NCBI GenBank assembly: GCA_965216915.1
Contig: CBDCGS010000005.1
Location: 124,001-188,000 of the forward strand
DNA from: CBDCGS01 sp965216915
GTDB taxonomy: Bacteria > Pseudomonadota > Alphaproteobacteria > UBA828
Direction of reading: 5' to 3'
Length of the DNA: 64,000 nt
Part shown: positions 42,980 through 52,043 of the stretch, piece by piece
Position numbering within the stretch: the first letter of the stretch is position 1
How the letters are laid out: each line of letters begins with the position of its first letter
Program-made: the position numbers and the translations under genes
Notes under the pieces: model-generated
Database searches by the model: none
The model's input: only the letters and a program-made list of their open reading frames with translations
Told to the model about the DNA's origin: nothing

Positions 42980-43127
42980 CGTCCACGCCCCTCTTGTTGC
43001 TCGTTGCTCGGTCCGGATGGTGCGGTTTTAGCCGACACAGCGGCGATGGCAACCGGGTGCCGCGGCGTCGCCCTTACGGCGCCGGCTGCTTTGCGGTAGG
43101 CTGCGCAATTGCGATTCGGACTCGGCG

Positions 43128-43382
43128 ATGCTCTATCTGACGCGCAAGACGGGCGAAACGGTGGTGATCAACGACACCATCGAGGTCACGGTCGTGGAGG
43201 TGCGCGGCCGGTCGGTCAAGCTGGGTTTCACCTTCCCCGCGAGCGCTTCCGTGCTCCGCAAGGAAATCCACGACAAAGTGAAACAGGAAAATCTCGCCGC
43301 CGCGCAAAGTGGCGATTCCCTCGACGACGTGTCGATCGATCCGTCCGATCTCGACGGGTTGAGGCGAAGCCAAGAGTCATAA
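43128..43382 (+). CDS. csrA: Carbon storage regulator CsrA
   Basis: An 84-residue RNA-binding regulator beginning MLYLTRKTGETVVINDTIEV and containing VRGRSVKLGFTFPASASVLR, the two RNA-contact strands. The C-terminal tail is longer and more acidic than in E. coli CsrA (61 residues). In alphaproteobacteria CsrA often represses flagellin or motility mRNA, which suits its place beside the flagellar cluster. No other gene is in its transcript. Confidence 0.93.
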   Translation: MLYLTRKTGETVVINDTIEVTVVEVRGRSVKLGFTFPASASVLRKEIHDKVKQENLAAAQSGDSLDDVSIDPSDLDGLRRSQES

Positions 43383-43565
43383 AATAAAGCCGGTCGCGCG
43401 GCCATACGCCCCGGCCAAGTTCGAATCCAGCGCAACTAGCCGAAAAAATTGGCGAATCAGTCCTCGAATAAAGGATTGGTTAACGATTATTACCTACTGA
43501 GCCACCTAGCGGTGGTCGATATCGGCGGCTGCTGCTGTGGTGACAATGACTTCAAGGTGACAATC

Positions 43566-45725
43566 ATGGCTGCAACTGCCAAATCAGCTCGTCGGTCGAC
43601 GGCGACGAAACGTGCCGCGCCGAAACGCGCGACCACGCGCCGGACGAGCTCCCGTCGGACGGCGGCGAAGCGCACGACCGCGCGCCGAACGACGGCGCGC
43701 AAGACCACCGCGCGCAAGACTGCTGCGAGGAAGGCGCCGGTCCGCAAGACCGCCGCCAAGAAGACGACCGCCCGCAAGACCACGGCCCGCAAGGCGCCGG
43801 CTCGCAAGACTGCGGCCAAGAAGACGACCGCGCGCAAGCGCGTCGCCAAGAAGGCCACCGTCCGCAAGACCACCGCCCGCAAGGCACCGGCCCGCAAGGC
43901 CGCGGCCAAGAAGACGACCGCCCGTAAGCGCGTCGCCAAGAAGGCCACGGTCCGCAAGACCACCGCCCGCAAGGCACCGGCCCGCAAGGCCGCGGCCAAG
44001 AAGACGACCGCCCGTAAGCGCGTCGCCAAGAAGGCCACGGTCCGCAAGACCACCGCCCGCAAGGCACCGGCCCGCAAGGCCGCGGCCAAGAAGACGACTG
44101 CGCGCAAGCGCGTCGCCAAGAAGGCCACCGTCCGCAAGACCACCGCCCGCAAGGCACCGGCCCGCAAGGCCGCGGCCAAGAAGACGACTGCGCGTAAGCG
44201 CGTCGCCAAGAAGGCCACGGTCCGCAAGACCACCGCCCGCAAGGCGCCGGCCCGCAAGACTGCGGCCAAGAAGACGACTGCGCGTAAGCGCGTCGCCAAG
44301 AAGGCCACCGTCCGCAGGTCAACCGCCCGCAGGGCGCCGGCCCGCAAGACTGCGGCCAAGAAGACGACTGCGCGTAAGCGCGTCGCCAAGAAGGCCACCG
44401 TCCGCAGGTCAACCGCCCGCAGGGCGCCGGCCCGCAAGACTGCGGCCAAGAAGACGACTGCGCGTAAGCGCGTCGCCAAGAAGGCCACCGTCCGCAGGTC
44501 AACCGCCCGCAGGGCGCCGGCCCGCAAGGCTGCGGCCAAGAAGACGACCGCCCGCAGGCGTGTCGCCAAGAAGGCCACGGTCCGCAAGACCGCCGCCCGC
44601 AAAGCACCGGCCCGCCGGGCTGCGGCCAAGAAGACGACTGCGCGTAAGCGCGTCGCCAAGAAGGCCACCGTCCGCAGGTCAACCGCCCGCAGGGCGCCGG
44701 CCCGCAAGACTGCGGCCAAGAAGACGACTGCGCGTAAGCGCGTCGCCAAGAAGGCCACCGTCCGCAGGTCAACCGCCCGCAGGGCGCCGGCCCGCAAGAC
44801 TGCGGCCAAGAAGACGACTGCGCGTAAGCGCGTCGCCAAGAAGGCCACCGTCCGCAGGTCAACCGCCCGCAGGGCGCCGGCCCGCAAGACTGCGGCCAAG
44901 AAGACGACTGCGCGTAAGCGCGTCGCCAAGAAGGCCACCGTCCGCAGGTCAACCGCCCGCAGGGCGCCGGCCCGCAAGGCTGCGGCCAAGAAGACGACCG
45001 CCCGTAAGCGCGTCGCCAAGAAGGCCACGGTCCGCAAGACCGCCGCCCGCAAAGCACCGGCCCGCCGGGCTGCGGCCAAGAAGACGACCGCCCGCAAGCG
45101 CGTCGCCAAGAAGGCCACGGTCCGCAGGTCAACCGCCCGCAAGGCACCGGCCCGCAAGGCTGCGGCCAAGAAGACGACCGCGCGTAAGCGCGTCGCCAAG
45201 AAGGCCACGGTCCGCAAGACCACCGCCCGCAAGGCACCGGCCCGCAGGGCCGCGGCCAAGAAGACGACTGCGCGTAAGCGCGTCGCCAAGAAGGCCACGG
45301 TCCGCAGGTCAACCGCCCGCAAGGCACCGGCCCGCAGGGCCGCGGCCAAGAAGACGACCGCGCGTAAGCGCGTCGCCAAGAAGGCCACGGTCCGCAAGAC
45401 CACCGCCCGCAAGGCACCGGCCCGCAGGGCCGCGGCCAAGAAGACGACTGCGCGTAAGCGCGTCGCCAAGAAGGCCACGGTCCGCAAGACCGCCGCCCGC
45501 AAAGCACCGGCGCGTCGGAGCACGGTCAAGAAATCGACCGCGCGCAAGAGCACGGCGCGGAAGGCGCCCGCACGGAAGAGCGCGGCGAGCCGCCGCAAGG
45601 TGTCGGCCGTTCGCAAGAGCTCGGCCCGTTCGGCGTCGCGCCGGACGACCGTCAAGCGCTTCGGCATGATGCCCGCGCGGCGCAAGTCGAACGGCTCCTG
45701 GCCGTCCGCCTACTCCGCCTACTAG
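43566..45725 (+). CDS. Giant histone H1-like Lys/Arg/Ala repeat protein
   Basis: A 719-residue, extremely basic protein without acidic residues over most of its length. It resembles the H1 C-terminal tail (AAKKTTARK, RVAKKATVRK motifs) as in bacterial HctB/AlgP/BpH1-type proteins. About 19 tandem units of 30 residues occupy residues 79-648. A short unique N-terminus (MAATAKSARRSTATKRAAPK) and a C-terminus with Ser-Arg repeats ending MPARRKSNGSWPSAYSAY bracket them. ATG 43566 is chosen for AAGGTG upstream; a start at 43449 would add a non-basic segment. It probably binds and compacts DNA. A strong terminator follows. Confidence 0.88.
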   Translation: MAATAKSARRSTATKRAAPKRATTRRTSSRRTAAKRTTARRTTARKTTARKTAARKAPVRKTAAKKTTARKTTARKAPARKTAAKKTTARKRVAKKATVRKTTARKAPARKAAAKKTTARKRVAKKATVRKTTARKAPARKAAAKKTTARKRVAKKATVRKTTARKAPARKAAAKKTTARKRVAKKATVRKTTARKAPARKAAAKKTTARKRVAKKATVRKTTARKAPARKTAAKKTTARKRVAKKATVRRSTARRAPARKTAAKKTTARKRVAKKATVRRSTARRAPARKTAAKKTTARKRVAKKATVRRSTARRAPARKAAAKKTTARRRVAKKATVRKTAARKAPARRAAAKKTTARKRVAKKATVRRSTARRAPARKTAAKKTTARKRVAKKATVRRSTARRAPARKTAAKKTTARKRVAKKATVRRSTARRAPARKTAAKKTTARKRVAKKATVRRSTARRAPARKAAAKKTTARKRVAKKATVRKTAARKAPARRAAAKKTTARKRVAKKATVRRSTARKAPARKAAAKKTTARKRVAKKATVRKTTARKAPARRAAAKKTTARKRVAKKATVRRSTARKAPARRAAAKKTTARKRVAKKATVRKTTARKAPARRAAAKKTTARKRVAKKATVRKTAARKAPARRSTVKKSTARKSTARKAPARKSAASRRKVSAVRKSSARSASRRTTVKRFGMMPARRKSNGSWPSAYSAY
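43801..45510 (+). repeat. 19 x 90-bp tandem repeat array within H1-like gene
   Basis: The array has an exact 90-bp period, each unit built of three 30-bp blocks (AAAKKTTARK, RVAKKATVRK and TTARKAPARK types). Unit variants fall into two classes (KTTARKAPARK versus RSTARRAPARK) arranged in runs, pointing to repeated unequal crossing-over. Every length change is in frame. Copy number is expected to vary between strains. Confidence 0.92.
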
Positions 45726-45747
45726 ACGGGCAACGACAGATCGAGTG

Positions 45748-45777
45748 AGGGGCCGCGCGATGCGGCCCCTTTCTCTT
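45748..45777 (+). terminator. Rho-independent terminator after H1-like gene
   Basis: Stem AGGGGCCGC / GCGGCCCCT with a 5-nt loop is followed by TTCTCTT, 23 bp after the stop codon. Confidence 0.85.
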
Positions 45778-45822
45778 TGCCCCCTCCCCGCATTCGCCGG
45801 CACCGCCCGCGGCCCATCAGGC

Positions 45823-45837
45823 TTAAACGTTTCTTAA
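45823..45837. promoter_or_regulatory. CtrA-type box upstream of flhB-like/fliOP operon
   Basis: TTAAACGTTTCTTAA matches the CtrA full site TTAA-N7-TTAA, and is embedded in a 7-bp inverted repeat GGCTTAA / TTAAGCC. It lies 77 bp upstream of the ATG at 45914, a normal place for a CtrA-activated promoter. Confidence 0.65.
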
Positions 45838-45913
45838 GCCCACGCGCCCGACACTCGCGGCAACACCGACCGCGACTGCGCCACAACGACACGATCACGG
45901 AAAAACACGGCCC

Positions 45914-46216
45914 ATGGCGACACAAGCGCATGACCGCCCACCCAACGAGACACAGGTCGCGGTCGCACTCAAATATGACGGCGACACGGACCCTGCGCCG
46001 CGCGTGACCGCGACCGGTCGCGGGACGATCGCCGAGCAAATCATCGCGGTCGCGCGCGCCAATGGCATCGAGGTGCGCGAAGACGCCGATCTCGCGACAT
46101 TGCTCTCGGTGCTCGAGGTGGACGACTACATTCCGGTCGAGGCCTTCGCCGCGGTCGCCGAGATCCTCTCCTACATCTACCGCAAGAATGCCGGCGTCGG
46201 CGGAGCGCGCCCGTGA
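45914..46216 (+). CDS. FlhB C-terminal-domain-like export switch protein
   Basis: A 100-residue protein resembling the cytoplasmic domain of FlhB/EscU/YscU without the membrane part: VAVALKYDGDTDPAPRVTAT, IAEQIIAVARANGIEV, DADLATLLSVLEVDDYIPVE, AFAAVAEILSYIYRKN. The NPTH autocleavage motif is absent, as usual for these stand-alone homologues. It probably tunes flagellar export. It overlaps the next gene by 4 bp (GTGA). Confidence 0.88.
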   Translation: MATQAHDRPPNETQVAVALKYDGDTDPAPRVTATGRGTIAEQIIAVARANGIEVREDADLATLLSVLEVDDYIPVEAFAAVAEILSYIYRKNAGVGGARP

Positions 46217-46539
46217 GCGAGCAAGCCCGCGCCATCGCCACTATGATCGAGCAAGCGAACGGCGAGATCGCGAACACACGCGCGCGCCTGGTCGACGGCA
46301 GCCCGATCGACCTCGCGCCATTCGTCGCGCACATTCAGCAGATCAGCGCACGCGTCGCCACGCTTCCAGCGAGCGAAGCCAGCACGCTTCGCGACCGGCT
46401 CATCGCGCTTTACGACGAGCTCGAGCGCTTGACCGCTGACATGCATCACGCCCACGCCGAGATCGCGCGGCGTCTCCATGACTTGAGCGCGGGCAGCCGC
46501 GCCGCCTCGGCCTACGGCAACGCGCCGAGGCGCCGCTAG
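46213..46539 (+). CDS. Small coiled-coil protein in flagellar operon
   Basis: A 108-residue helical protein (MIEQANGEIANTRARLVDGS, IDLAPFVAHIQQISARVATL, RDRLIALYDELERLTADMHH) with the look of a small flagellar chaperone such as FliT/FlgN, though without a clear match. Start is GTG 46213, overlapping the previous stop. It lies between the FlhB-like gene and fliO and must share their transcript. Function unknown. Confidence 0.65.
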   Translation: MSEQARAIATMIEQANGEIANTRARLVDGSPIDLAPFVAHIQQISARVATLPASEASTLRDRLIALYDELERLTADMHHAHAEIARRLHDLSAGSRAASAYGNAPRRR

Positions 46540-46558
46540 CGCGGAAAGCGGCCCCGCC

Positions 46559-46972
46559 ATGGGTTTCGACACCTATATCCGTTTCGCCGTCGCGCTGCTT
46601 GTGGTGCTCGGCTTGATCGCGGGCATCACCTGGCTGATCCGCCGCTTCGGCTGGAGTGGACGGATCGCACGGGCCGCCGCGGTCACCGGCCAACAGCGCC
46701 GACTCTCGGTGATCGAGGCCTGCAACATCGACGGGCGGCGGCGTCTCGTCCTGGTCAAGCGGGACGGCATCGAGCATCTGATCCTTCTCACCGCGAACGG
46801 CTCCGCCGTCGTGATCGAGCGCGGCATCGGCGCACGCGAAAGCTTTCGCAAAACCCTCGACCGCAAGACCAAGCGCGATCGGGCACTCGACGCCGAGGCC
46901 GAAGCGGAGGCCGAGGCCGAGATCGAGGCCGCGATGCCTGGGCCAAAATCGATGCAAAGAGGCCTCATGTGA
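46559..46972 (+). CDS. fliO: Flagellar biosynthetic protein FliO
   Basis: A 137-residue membrane protein. There is one transmembrane helix at about 8-28 (FAVALLVVLGLIAGITWLI), then a basic stretch and the FliO core RRLSVIEACNIDGRRRLVLV and RDGIEHLILLTANGSAVVIE. An Ala-Glu repeat (about 115-125) near the C-terminus is low-complexity. FliO assists assembly of the FliP ring of the flagellar export gate. It overlaps fliP by GTGA. Confidence 0.88.
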   Translation: MGFDTYIRFAVALLVVLGLIAGITWLIRRFGWSGRIARAAAVTGQQRRLSVIEACNIDGRRRLVLVKRDGIEHLILLTANGSAVVIERGIGARESFRKTLDRKTKRDRALDAEAEAEAEAEIEAAMPGPKSMQRGLM

Positions 46973-47718
46973 TCAGGGGCCTGGGGCGCGTGCCGTGGGT
47001 GGTGATCCTTTGCCTCGGCACGCTCGTGGCGGCGTCGCCGGCGGTTGCGCAGGAGTTCAGCGTCGATCTCGGCGAGGGCGGCTCGGTCACCGGGCAGCTC
47101 TTCCGCCTGATCGCGCTGCTCACGGTTCTGAGTCTCGCGCCGGGGATCCTGGTCGTCGTGACCTCCTTCACGCGGATCGTCGTGGTGATGTCGCTGCTGC
47201 GCAGTGCGCTCGGGCTTCAGCAAACCCCGCCCAACACGGTGATTATCAGCCTCGCGCTGTTCCTCACCGCCTTCATCATGGCGCCCACCCTGGAACAATC
47301 CTACCGCGAGGGGATCGCGCCGCTGATCGCCGAGGAAATCGAGGAAGAAGAGGCGTTCGACCGCACCGTGGCGCCGCTCAGGCGCTTCATGATGCATCAC
47401 GTGCGCGAAAGCGACCTCGCGCTGTTCCTCGACATGACGAACACCACGGACGCCACCAGCCCGGAGGAGACGCCGTTGCGCGCGCTCATCCCGGCCTTCA
47501 TGGTGAGCGAGCTTCGGCGTGCCTTCGAGATTGGTTTCCTGATCTTCGTGCCGTTTCTGATCATCGACATGGTGGTTGCGGGCGTCCTGCTGTCGATGGG
47601 CATGATGATGCTGCCGCCGGTGATGATCTCACTGCCGTTCAAGCTGATCTTCTTCGTGCTGGTGGACGGCTGGTTCCTGCTCGCGGGCAGCCTGGTCCAG
47701 AGCTTCAACCCGTTCTGA
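46969..47718 (+). CDS. fliP: Flagellar export gate protein FliP
   Basis: A 249-residue integral membrane protein with a cleavable signal peptide (VILCLGTLVAASPAVAQ) and the FliP signatures VVVTSFTRIVVVMSLLRSAL, GLQQTPPNTVIISLALFLTA, TPLRALIPAFMVSELRRAFE and GMMMLPPVMISLPFKLIFFV. It forms the pentameric core of the type III export pore. GTG start overlaps the fliO stop. It is the last gene of the plus-strand operon, convergent with the TPR gene. Confidence 0.96.
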   Translation: MIRGLGRVPWVVILCLGTLVAASPAVAQEFSVDLGEGGSVTGQLFRLIALLTVLSLAPGILVVVTSFTRIVVVMSLLRSALGLQQTPPNTVIISLALFLTAFIMAPTLEQSYREGIAPLIAEEIEEEEAFDRTVAPLRRFMMHHVRESDLALFLDMTNTTDATSPEETPLRALIPAFMVSELRRAFEIGFLIFVPFLIIDMVVAGVLLSMGMMMLPPVMISLPFKLIFFVLVDGWFLLAGSLVQSFNPF

Positions 47719-47751
47719 GCGCGGCGTGAGCCGAGGGGCGCGCGCCGTCGG

Positions 47752-50700
47752 TCAGTTCGCCGTGTTCGTTTCGCCGAGCGCCCTGCGGTAGCGGTCCCGC
47801 AGCGCCTCGACGCCACCAACATTCGCGAGGAAGCGCGGCAGCTCATCGAAGGGCACGTCGCCCTCGCGCACGGCGCTGGTGAAGAAGTCAAACGCTTCGG
47901 CGTGCGCGCTCTCCGCCATCGCAACACCATAGGTGGCGCGCAAGCCGGAAAGGCTCTCTTGCTCGCCCAGCATGGTGAGCGCGATCGCCTGGCGCAGCAC
48001 CAGCATATGAGCGGCCTCATCCAACGCCTCGCCGGCCTGGTGGTCGAGCAGACCACCGAGCACCGGCACCAGCGCCGCCCAGCGCTTCGCGTCCCAGAGC
48101 AGGTCCGCGCGGAGGCCGGCGCTCTCGGCGTCTGTAAGGGGCTCGATCAGCGCAAGCGCGTCATCCAAGCGATCGCTGGCGGCGAGCGCCCGCGCACGCA
48201 GGTGGACGCGGTGACGTTCTATCGCCTCACCGCCCGCCTCGCCGTCGGAGCGGTCGAGCGCCGCGAGCGCCGCGACCGGCGCCCCATTGAGCAGGTGAAC
48301 CACGGCGAGGCGCGCGCCGAGGCGCGCACGATCGGCGCCATGAAGCGAGCCCAGCTCGTTGTCGAGCAGCTCGGCCGCCCGATCGAGAAGGTCGATATCG
48401 ACAAGGCGGCGCGCGAGGCCCTCGGCGATGCGGCCGGTGCCGTCGTGGACCGGCGTCAGGTGGCCAAATTCGTAGAACAGGCCGAGGGCGGCGAGCGGCG
48501 ACAGCGCGTTGGCCCTTCCGCCGACGAAGAGGTCGGCGAAGAGCGCCTCCATCTCCTCGCGCAAAGCCGGCGCCTCGGGCGCATCCGGGAAGGCATCGAT
48601 CGCATCACGCATCGCTTGCAGCGCGTTGTTGAATTCGTTCTCCTCGCGGTAGAGCGCGCCGAGCCGCTGCAGCACGCGCAGCTCGAACGAATCACCGCGC
48701 CACGAATGGCGCAGCACCTCGAGACGCTCGATCGCCTCGCGCGGCGCCATTTCGCCGAGCTCCAGGGCGAGATCGATGCGCCGCAGCTCCGCGCGGGCGC
48801 TGACCGGCCGGTGCGTGCTCTCGGCGAGCTCGTCGAGCAGCGAAAGCGTCGTGTCGCCTTTGTCGGTCCGCATGGCGATCGACGCCTCCACGAGCTGCGC
48901 CTCGCTGCGCACCGTCTCCGACTCCGTGTTTGCAGCAATCTCGGTCGCAAGCTTTCCGGCACGATGGTAGTTGCCGACGGAAAGCGCCGCATGCGCCGCG
49001 AGAAGCCCGAAACGCGCCTTGAATGCGTCGGGCAGCCTGTCATAGGCGCGCTGCGAAACGGCGAAGGCGCTATCGGCAGCCTCCCATTCGCCACGGCTCG
49101 CCATGATCACAGCGCGCCATAGCTGGATATCCTCGGCGCCATCGAGGAGAGGTGATTCAAGATCGCGCGCCGCTTGGTCGAGGCGGTTGAGCATCGTCAG
49201 CGTGGCACCGCGCAGGGCGACGAACTCCGCGCTCTCGAGCACCTCTTCGTCCTCGGCGGCCACGCGCTCCAGCACGCCGATCGCGTCGGCCGGGAAACCA
49301 TGCGCGAGATAGAGCTGCGCGAGGGCGACGCGCGGCTGCGTGCGCACGGCCTTGGGCGTGCGCACGACGCGCGACTGAAGGTCCGTCTTGGCCTCGTCGA
49401 ACCCGCCGAGATCCGTGCGGCGCCACCTGTCGAACCGGAGCAGAACGTTCTCATCGCCGTTCGTCGCCTGATGAGCGCCGTGGCTGTCGAGATCGTCTTG
49501 CGTCGAGAGCAAGAGGCTACGCGCGCTGTCGATCCGCAGGGCCTCGCGCGCTGCGTTGACGCGAACATCGTCCCCGCGCGGCAGGACCACGACCCCTTGC
49601 GCGGTCTCGGGCAGCACGAACTGAACGAAGGTCTGGCGCTGGGGGATGGCCGCACCCGGCGTCATCAGGGGCACGACCGCGAAGCGATCGCCGATCTCGG
49701 GATCATCGATCCACAGCGGTTTGCCGATTTCGCGCAGCGCCACGACAACGCGCCCCCCGCCGGACGCATCGGGCTCACGCCGCACGAGCAGCGAATCCGG
49801 CATCTCCGGCGATCCGTCCTCGGGGGAGAGCTCGACCAGCCAGCTGGTGCCACTGCGCGCGACGCGCGGTCGGAGTGGCGTGGTGAGGCCGAAGCGGAGC
49901 GCCGTCACGCCGGCGACGCCGTGTCGCTGCTCGGCGCTGTGCACGAGGTTCGTCATCATCCGGGCGGCGCCCAATCCTGCGAGCGGGACCTCGCGCTCGA
50001 CATCGAAGACCACCCAAAGGGTGCGTCCTCGGGTAAACACCGCCGCCCCGACCCGGCGCTCCCATGAAAAACGCAGCCGCGCGCCATTCGGCAGCACCTC
50101 GGCGGCGACGGCAAGCGTCAGCGGTTCATCCGGCGGCGCCTGCACCCGCTGCGGGGGCGCGGCGGGATCATCCTCGTTCGTCCCGACGGACGCGCCGCCC
50201 GTGCCGGCCTTTGCCGAAATCTGCGGATGCGGCGGTTCGGGCGCGCCGGCCGCTCCGGGCGCGTCCGCGGCCTCTCCAGCCATCGGTTCTGCGATCGCCA
50301 TGCGGTCCACCGCGGGCGATGGCGCCGGCGGCAGCGTCGCCGGCGTGACCGCAGCCGGTTCGCGGCGCGCCGTTTGGATCTCGGGCGGCGCTGTGCCCGG
50401 TGCCGGGGGGGCGCGGTCGGCCGGGTCCGTCATCGTCACCGAGATGGCCCAGCCCGGACGCTGCGCCGTCTCCGTGACCGCCGGGTCCAGCACGTCGAGA
50501 ACCACGCGGTTGCCCTTCTGGAAATGACGCAAGCGCGCAAGCTCGGGCACCACGATACGGAGCAGCAACGCCTCGTCGACCGGACGGACGTCGACGGAAA
50601 GGAAACGCCGCGGCAGGTTCGCGCGCAGCGCATCGGCGTCGAGCCGCGCATCGGCGGGGAAGCGCACCGTGACGATGTCGCCCGCCCGCCGGACTTGATA

Positions 50701-51420
50701 GTCGACCGCCATGGGCGCGTTGAAGATGAGACGGCTGAACCCGCGATAGTCACGCGCATCGACCCGTAAGGGCCGCGGCGCGTCCGAATCGTCGGCGCTT
50801 GGCGCGGATGCGGCGGCCGGCGCGGACGGGGCCGCCGGGTCGGATGCGGCGGACGGCGCCGATGGAGCGCTCGCGGCATCCGACGCCGCGGTGTGCAGAC
50901 TGCTGGGCGCGGCGACCTTCGCCCACCGGGTGGGTTTCGGGGGCGCCGGGGGCAGCACCTCCTCCGCCGCGACCGGTGCGGGCGGCGACGGGGCGGGCGG
51001 CGGCGCCTCGAGACCCAGCAGGTCGACCACCGCCATGTTGGCCAGCGGAAAGGCGCGCACGCCGCCGGCCCGGGCGCGGCGCAGGGTGAGCGTGCGCCCA
51101 TCGCCGCTCAGCGCTGCGCCTGCGATCTCGCCGCCCAGCTTCCCGACGAGTGGTGCCGGATCAATGGCGAGCGGACGGTCGAAGGTGATCACGACGTCAG
51201 CGCCGGCCTGACGCACGTCGAACGCCGGCAGACGCTTCCAGCTGAACACGATGCGGCCGAAGCCATCGTGCAAGGCGGTGCGGACCGCGACCCGCTCCGA
51301 CGCGCCCGCGCGATCGAGGGTCGCCGTGACACTCAGTGCCAGGCACGCAAGGAACAACAGAACGCCGACAAGGGCGTGGGGCCGATGCAGTGGGTGGTTA
51401 AGCAACGTCACGCAGGTCAC
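47752..51420 (-). CDS. Large periplasmic AMIN/TPR-repeat protein, flagellar locus
   Basis: A 1222-residue exported protein. The N-terminal signal segment is LVGVLLFLACLALSVTATLD. Short beta modules follow (FGRIVFSWKRLPAFDVRQAG, RGFSRLIFNAPMAVDYQVRR-like, RLRFSWERRVGAAVFTRGRT), probably AMIN-like and separated by Ala/Pro-rich linkers. The C-terminal half (about 690-1200) is TPR-like helical repeats. Such proteins sit beside motility genes in many Rhodospirillales and may link the motor to the cell wall; the function is not established. The GTG start at 51420 overlaps the upstream gene by 23 bp and is uncertain. Confidence 0.75.
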   Translation of the reverse strand: MTCVTLLNHPLHRPHALVGVLLFLACLALSVTATLDRAGASERVAVRTALHDGFGRIVFSWKRLPAFDVRQAGADVVITFDRPLAIDPAPLVGKLGGEIAGAALSGDGRTLTLRRARAGGVRAFPLANMAVVDLLGLEAPPPAPSPPAPVAAEEVLPPAPPKPTRWAKVAAPSSLHTAASDAASAPSAPSAASDPAAPSAPAAASAPSADDSDAPRPLRVDARDYRGFSRLIFNAPMAVDYQVRRAGDIVTVRFPADARLDADALRANLPRRFLSVDVRPVDEALLLRIVVPELARLRHFQKGNRVVLDVLDPAVTETAQRPGWAISVTMTDPADRAPPAPGTAPPEIQTARREPAAVTPATLPPAPSPAVDRMAIAEPMAGEAADAPGAAGAPEPPHPQISAKAGTGGASVGTNEDDPAAPPQRVQAPPDEPLTLAVAAEVLPNGARLRFSWERRVGAAVFTRGRTLWVVFDVEREVPLAGLGAARMMTNLVHSAEQRHGVAGVTALRFGLTTPLRPRVARSGTSWLVELSPEDGSPEMPDSLLVRREPDASGGGRVVVALREIGKPLWIDDPEIGDRFAVVPLMTPGAAIPQRQTFVQFVLPETAQGVVVLPRGDDVRVNAAREALRIDSARSLLLSTQDDLDSHGAHQATNGDENVLLRFDRWRRTDLGGFDEAKTDLQSRVVRTPKAVRTQPRVALAQLYLAHGFPADAIGVLERVAAEDEEVLESAEFVALRGATLTMLNRLDQAARDLESPLLDGAEDIQLWRAVIMASRGEWEAADSAFAVSQRAYDRLPDAFKARFGLLAAHAALSVGNYHRAGKLATEIAANTESETVRSEAQLVEASIAMRTDKGDTTLSLLDELAESTHRPVSARAELRRIDLALELGEMAPREAIERLEVLRHSWRGDSFELRVLQRLGALYREENEFNNALQAMRDAIDAFPDAPEAPALREEMEALFADLFVGGRANALSPLAALGLFYEFGHLTPVHDGTGRIAEGLARRLVDIDLLDRAAELLDNELGSLHGADRARLGARLAVVHLLNGAPVAALAALDRSDGEAGGEAIERHRVHLRARALAASDRLDDALALIEPLTDAESAGLRADLLWDAKRWAALVPVLGGLLDHQAGEALDEAAHMLVLRQAIALTMLGEQESLSGLRATYGVAMAESAHAEAFDFFTSAVREGDVPFDELPRFLANVGGVEALRDRYRRALGETNTAN

Positions 51421-51982
51421 GTGCGGACAAACGAATCACAAACTCTATTTTACCTCGTCTCGCCGGCGAACCGATCGCACCGAATGCGCCAATCGCGCCT
51501 TTTATTCCGCATGCACGCGCAATCTCAGCAATCGCCGCGGCCCGCGCGGCGGCGAGAACCTCCGCCTGACTCAACCCGGGCTCGATCCAAACGACGATGT
51601 CGAGGCGCTCGGTCAGACGCGCCACGGATCGCAGGCTCGCCGCGACCGCGGTGCGTCCCCGCTCGCTCGGCACGCTTGCGTCGGGGCCGAAGACGGATGC
51701 TTGGGGCATCACCACCGTCTCGCGGCGCGAGCCGATGGGTGTGGTTTTCGCCGCCGATGCCGCCGCGCCGAACGCCGGTCGCGCGCGACGGTTGAGGCCG
51801 AGCTGCGCCCCAAGATCGTGGGCGAGCAGCGTGAGGAGGGCGCCGATCACGACGAGAACGACCAGCGGCCAGAGCAAGAGCACCAGCACGAGCGCCGCGA
51901 CATTGACCACCAGATTGACCTGGGTTAGCGCGGCGAACGCGGATGTCGGCCAGCGACCCTGGTGTGCGACGTTGTCGTTCAT
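51398..51982 (-). CDS. Membrane protein of unknown function, chemotaxis operon
   Basis: A 194-residue protein with a double-length hydrophobic region at about 20-60 (VNLVVNVAALVLVLLLWPLV and VLVVIGALLTLLAHDLG) that should form a helical hairpin in the membrane. A cytoplasmic region ending in an alpha-beta segment (LDIVVWIEPGLSQAEVLAAA, IEFVIRLSARDL) follows. It lies between cheZ and the TPR protein gene on the same strand and overlaps the latter. No family is recognised. Confidence 0.65.
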   Translation of the reverse strand: MNDNVAHQGRWPTSAFAALTQVNLVVNVAALVLVLLLWPLVVLVVIGALLTLLAHDLGAQLGLNRRARPAFGAAASAAKTTPIGSRRETVVMPQASVFGPDASVPSERGRTAVAASLRSVARLTERLDIVVWIEPGLSQAEVLAAARAAAIAEIARACGIKGAIGAFGAIGSPARRGKIEFVIRLSARDLRDVA

Positions 51983-52043
51983 GCTCCTGCCTCGGTCGCG
52001 TCAAGCCGTGGTGCAGCCTGCGAAAGCAGATGCGGCGATGGGA

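Noticed and set aside
43098..43113. Possible sigma-54 promoter before csrA
   Set aside because: GG-N10-GC spacing and TTGC are present but the upstream half is poor and the predicted start would fall at the csrA start codon.
43801..45510. Regular repeats considered as a CRISPR array
   Set aside because: The units are contiguous without unique spacers and are coding in frame, so this is a protein repeat.
43490..45685. A 731-codon minus-strand frame across the H1-like array
   Set aside because: It is a mirror of the repeat; its Leu/Arg/Ala repeats follow from the reverse complement and no start signal is present.
46559..47718. fliO and fliP as parts of a type III secretion system
   Set aside because: Neighbours (FliM, FliL, CheY, CheZ, rod and ring genes) are flagellar; no injectisome genes are seen.
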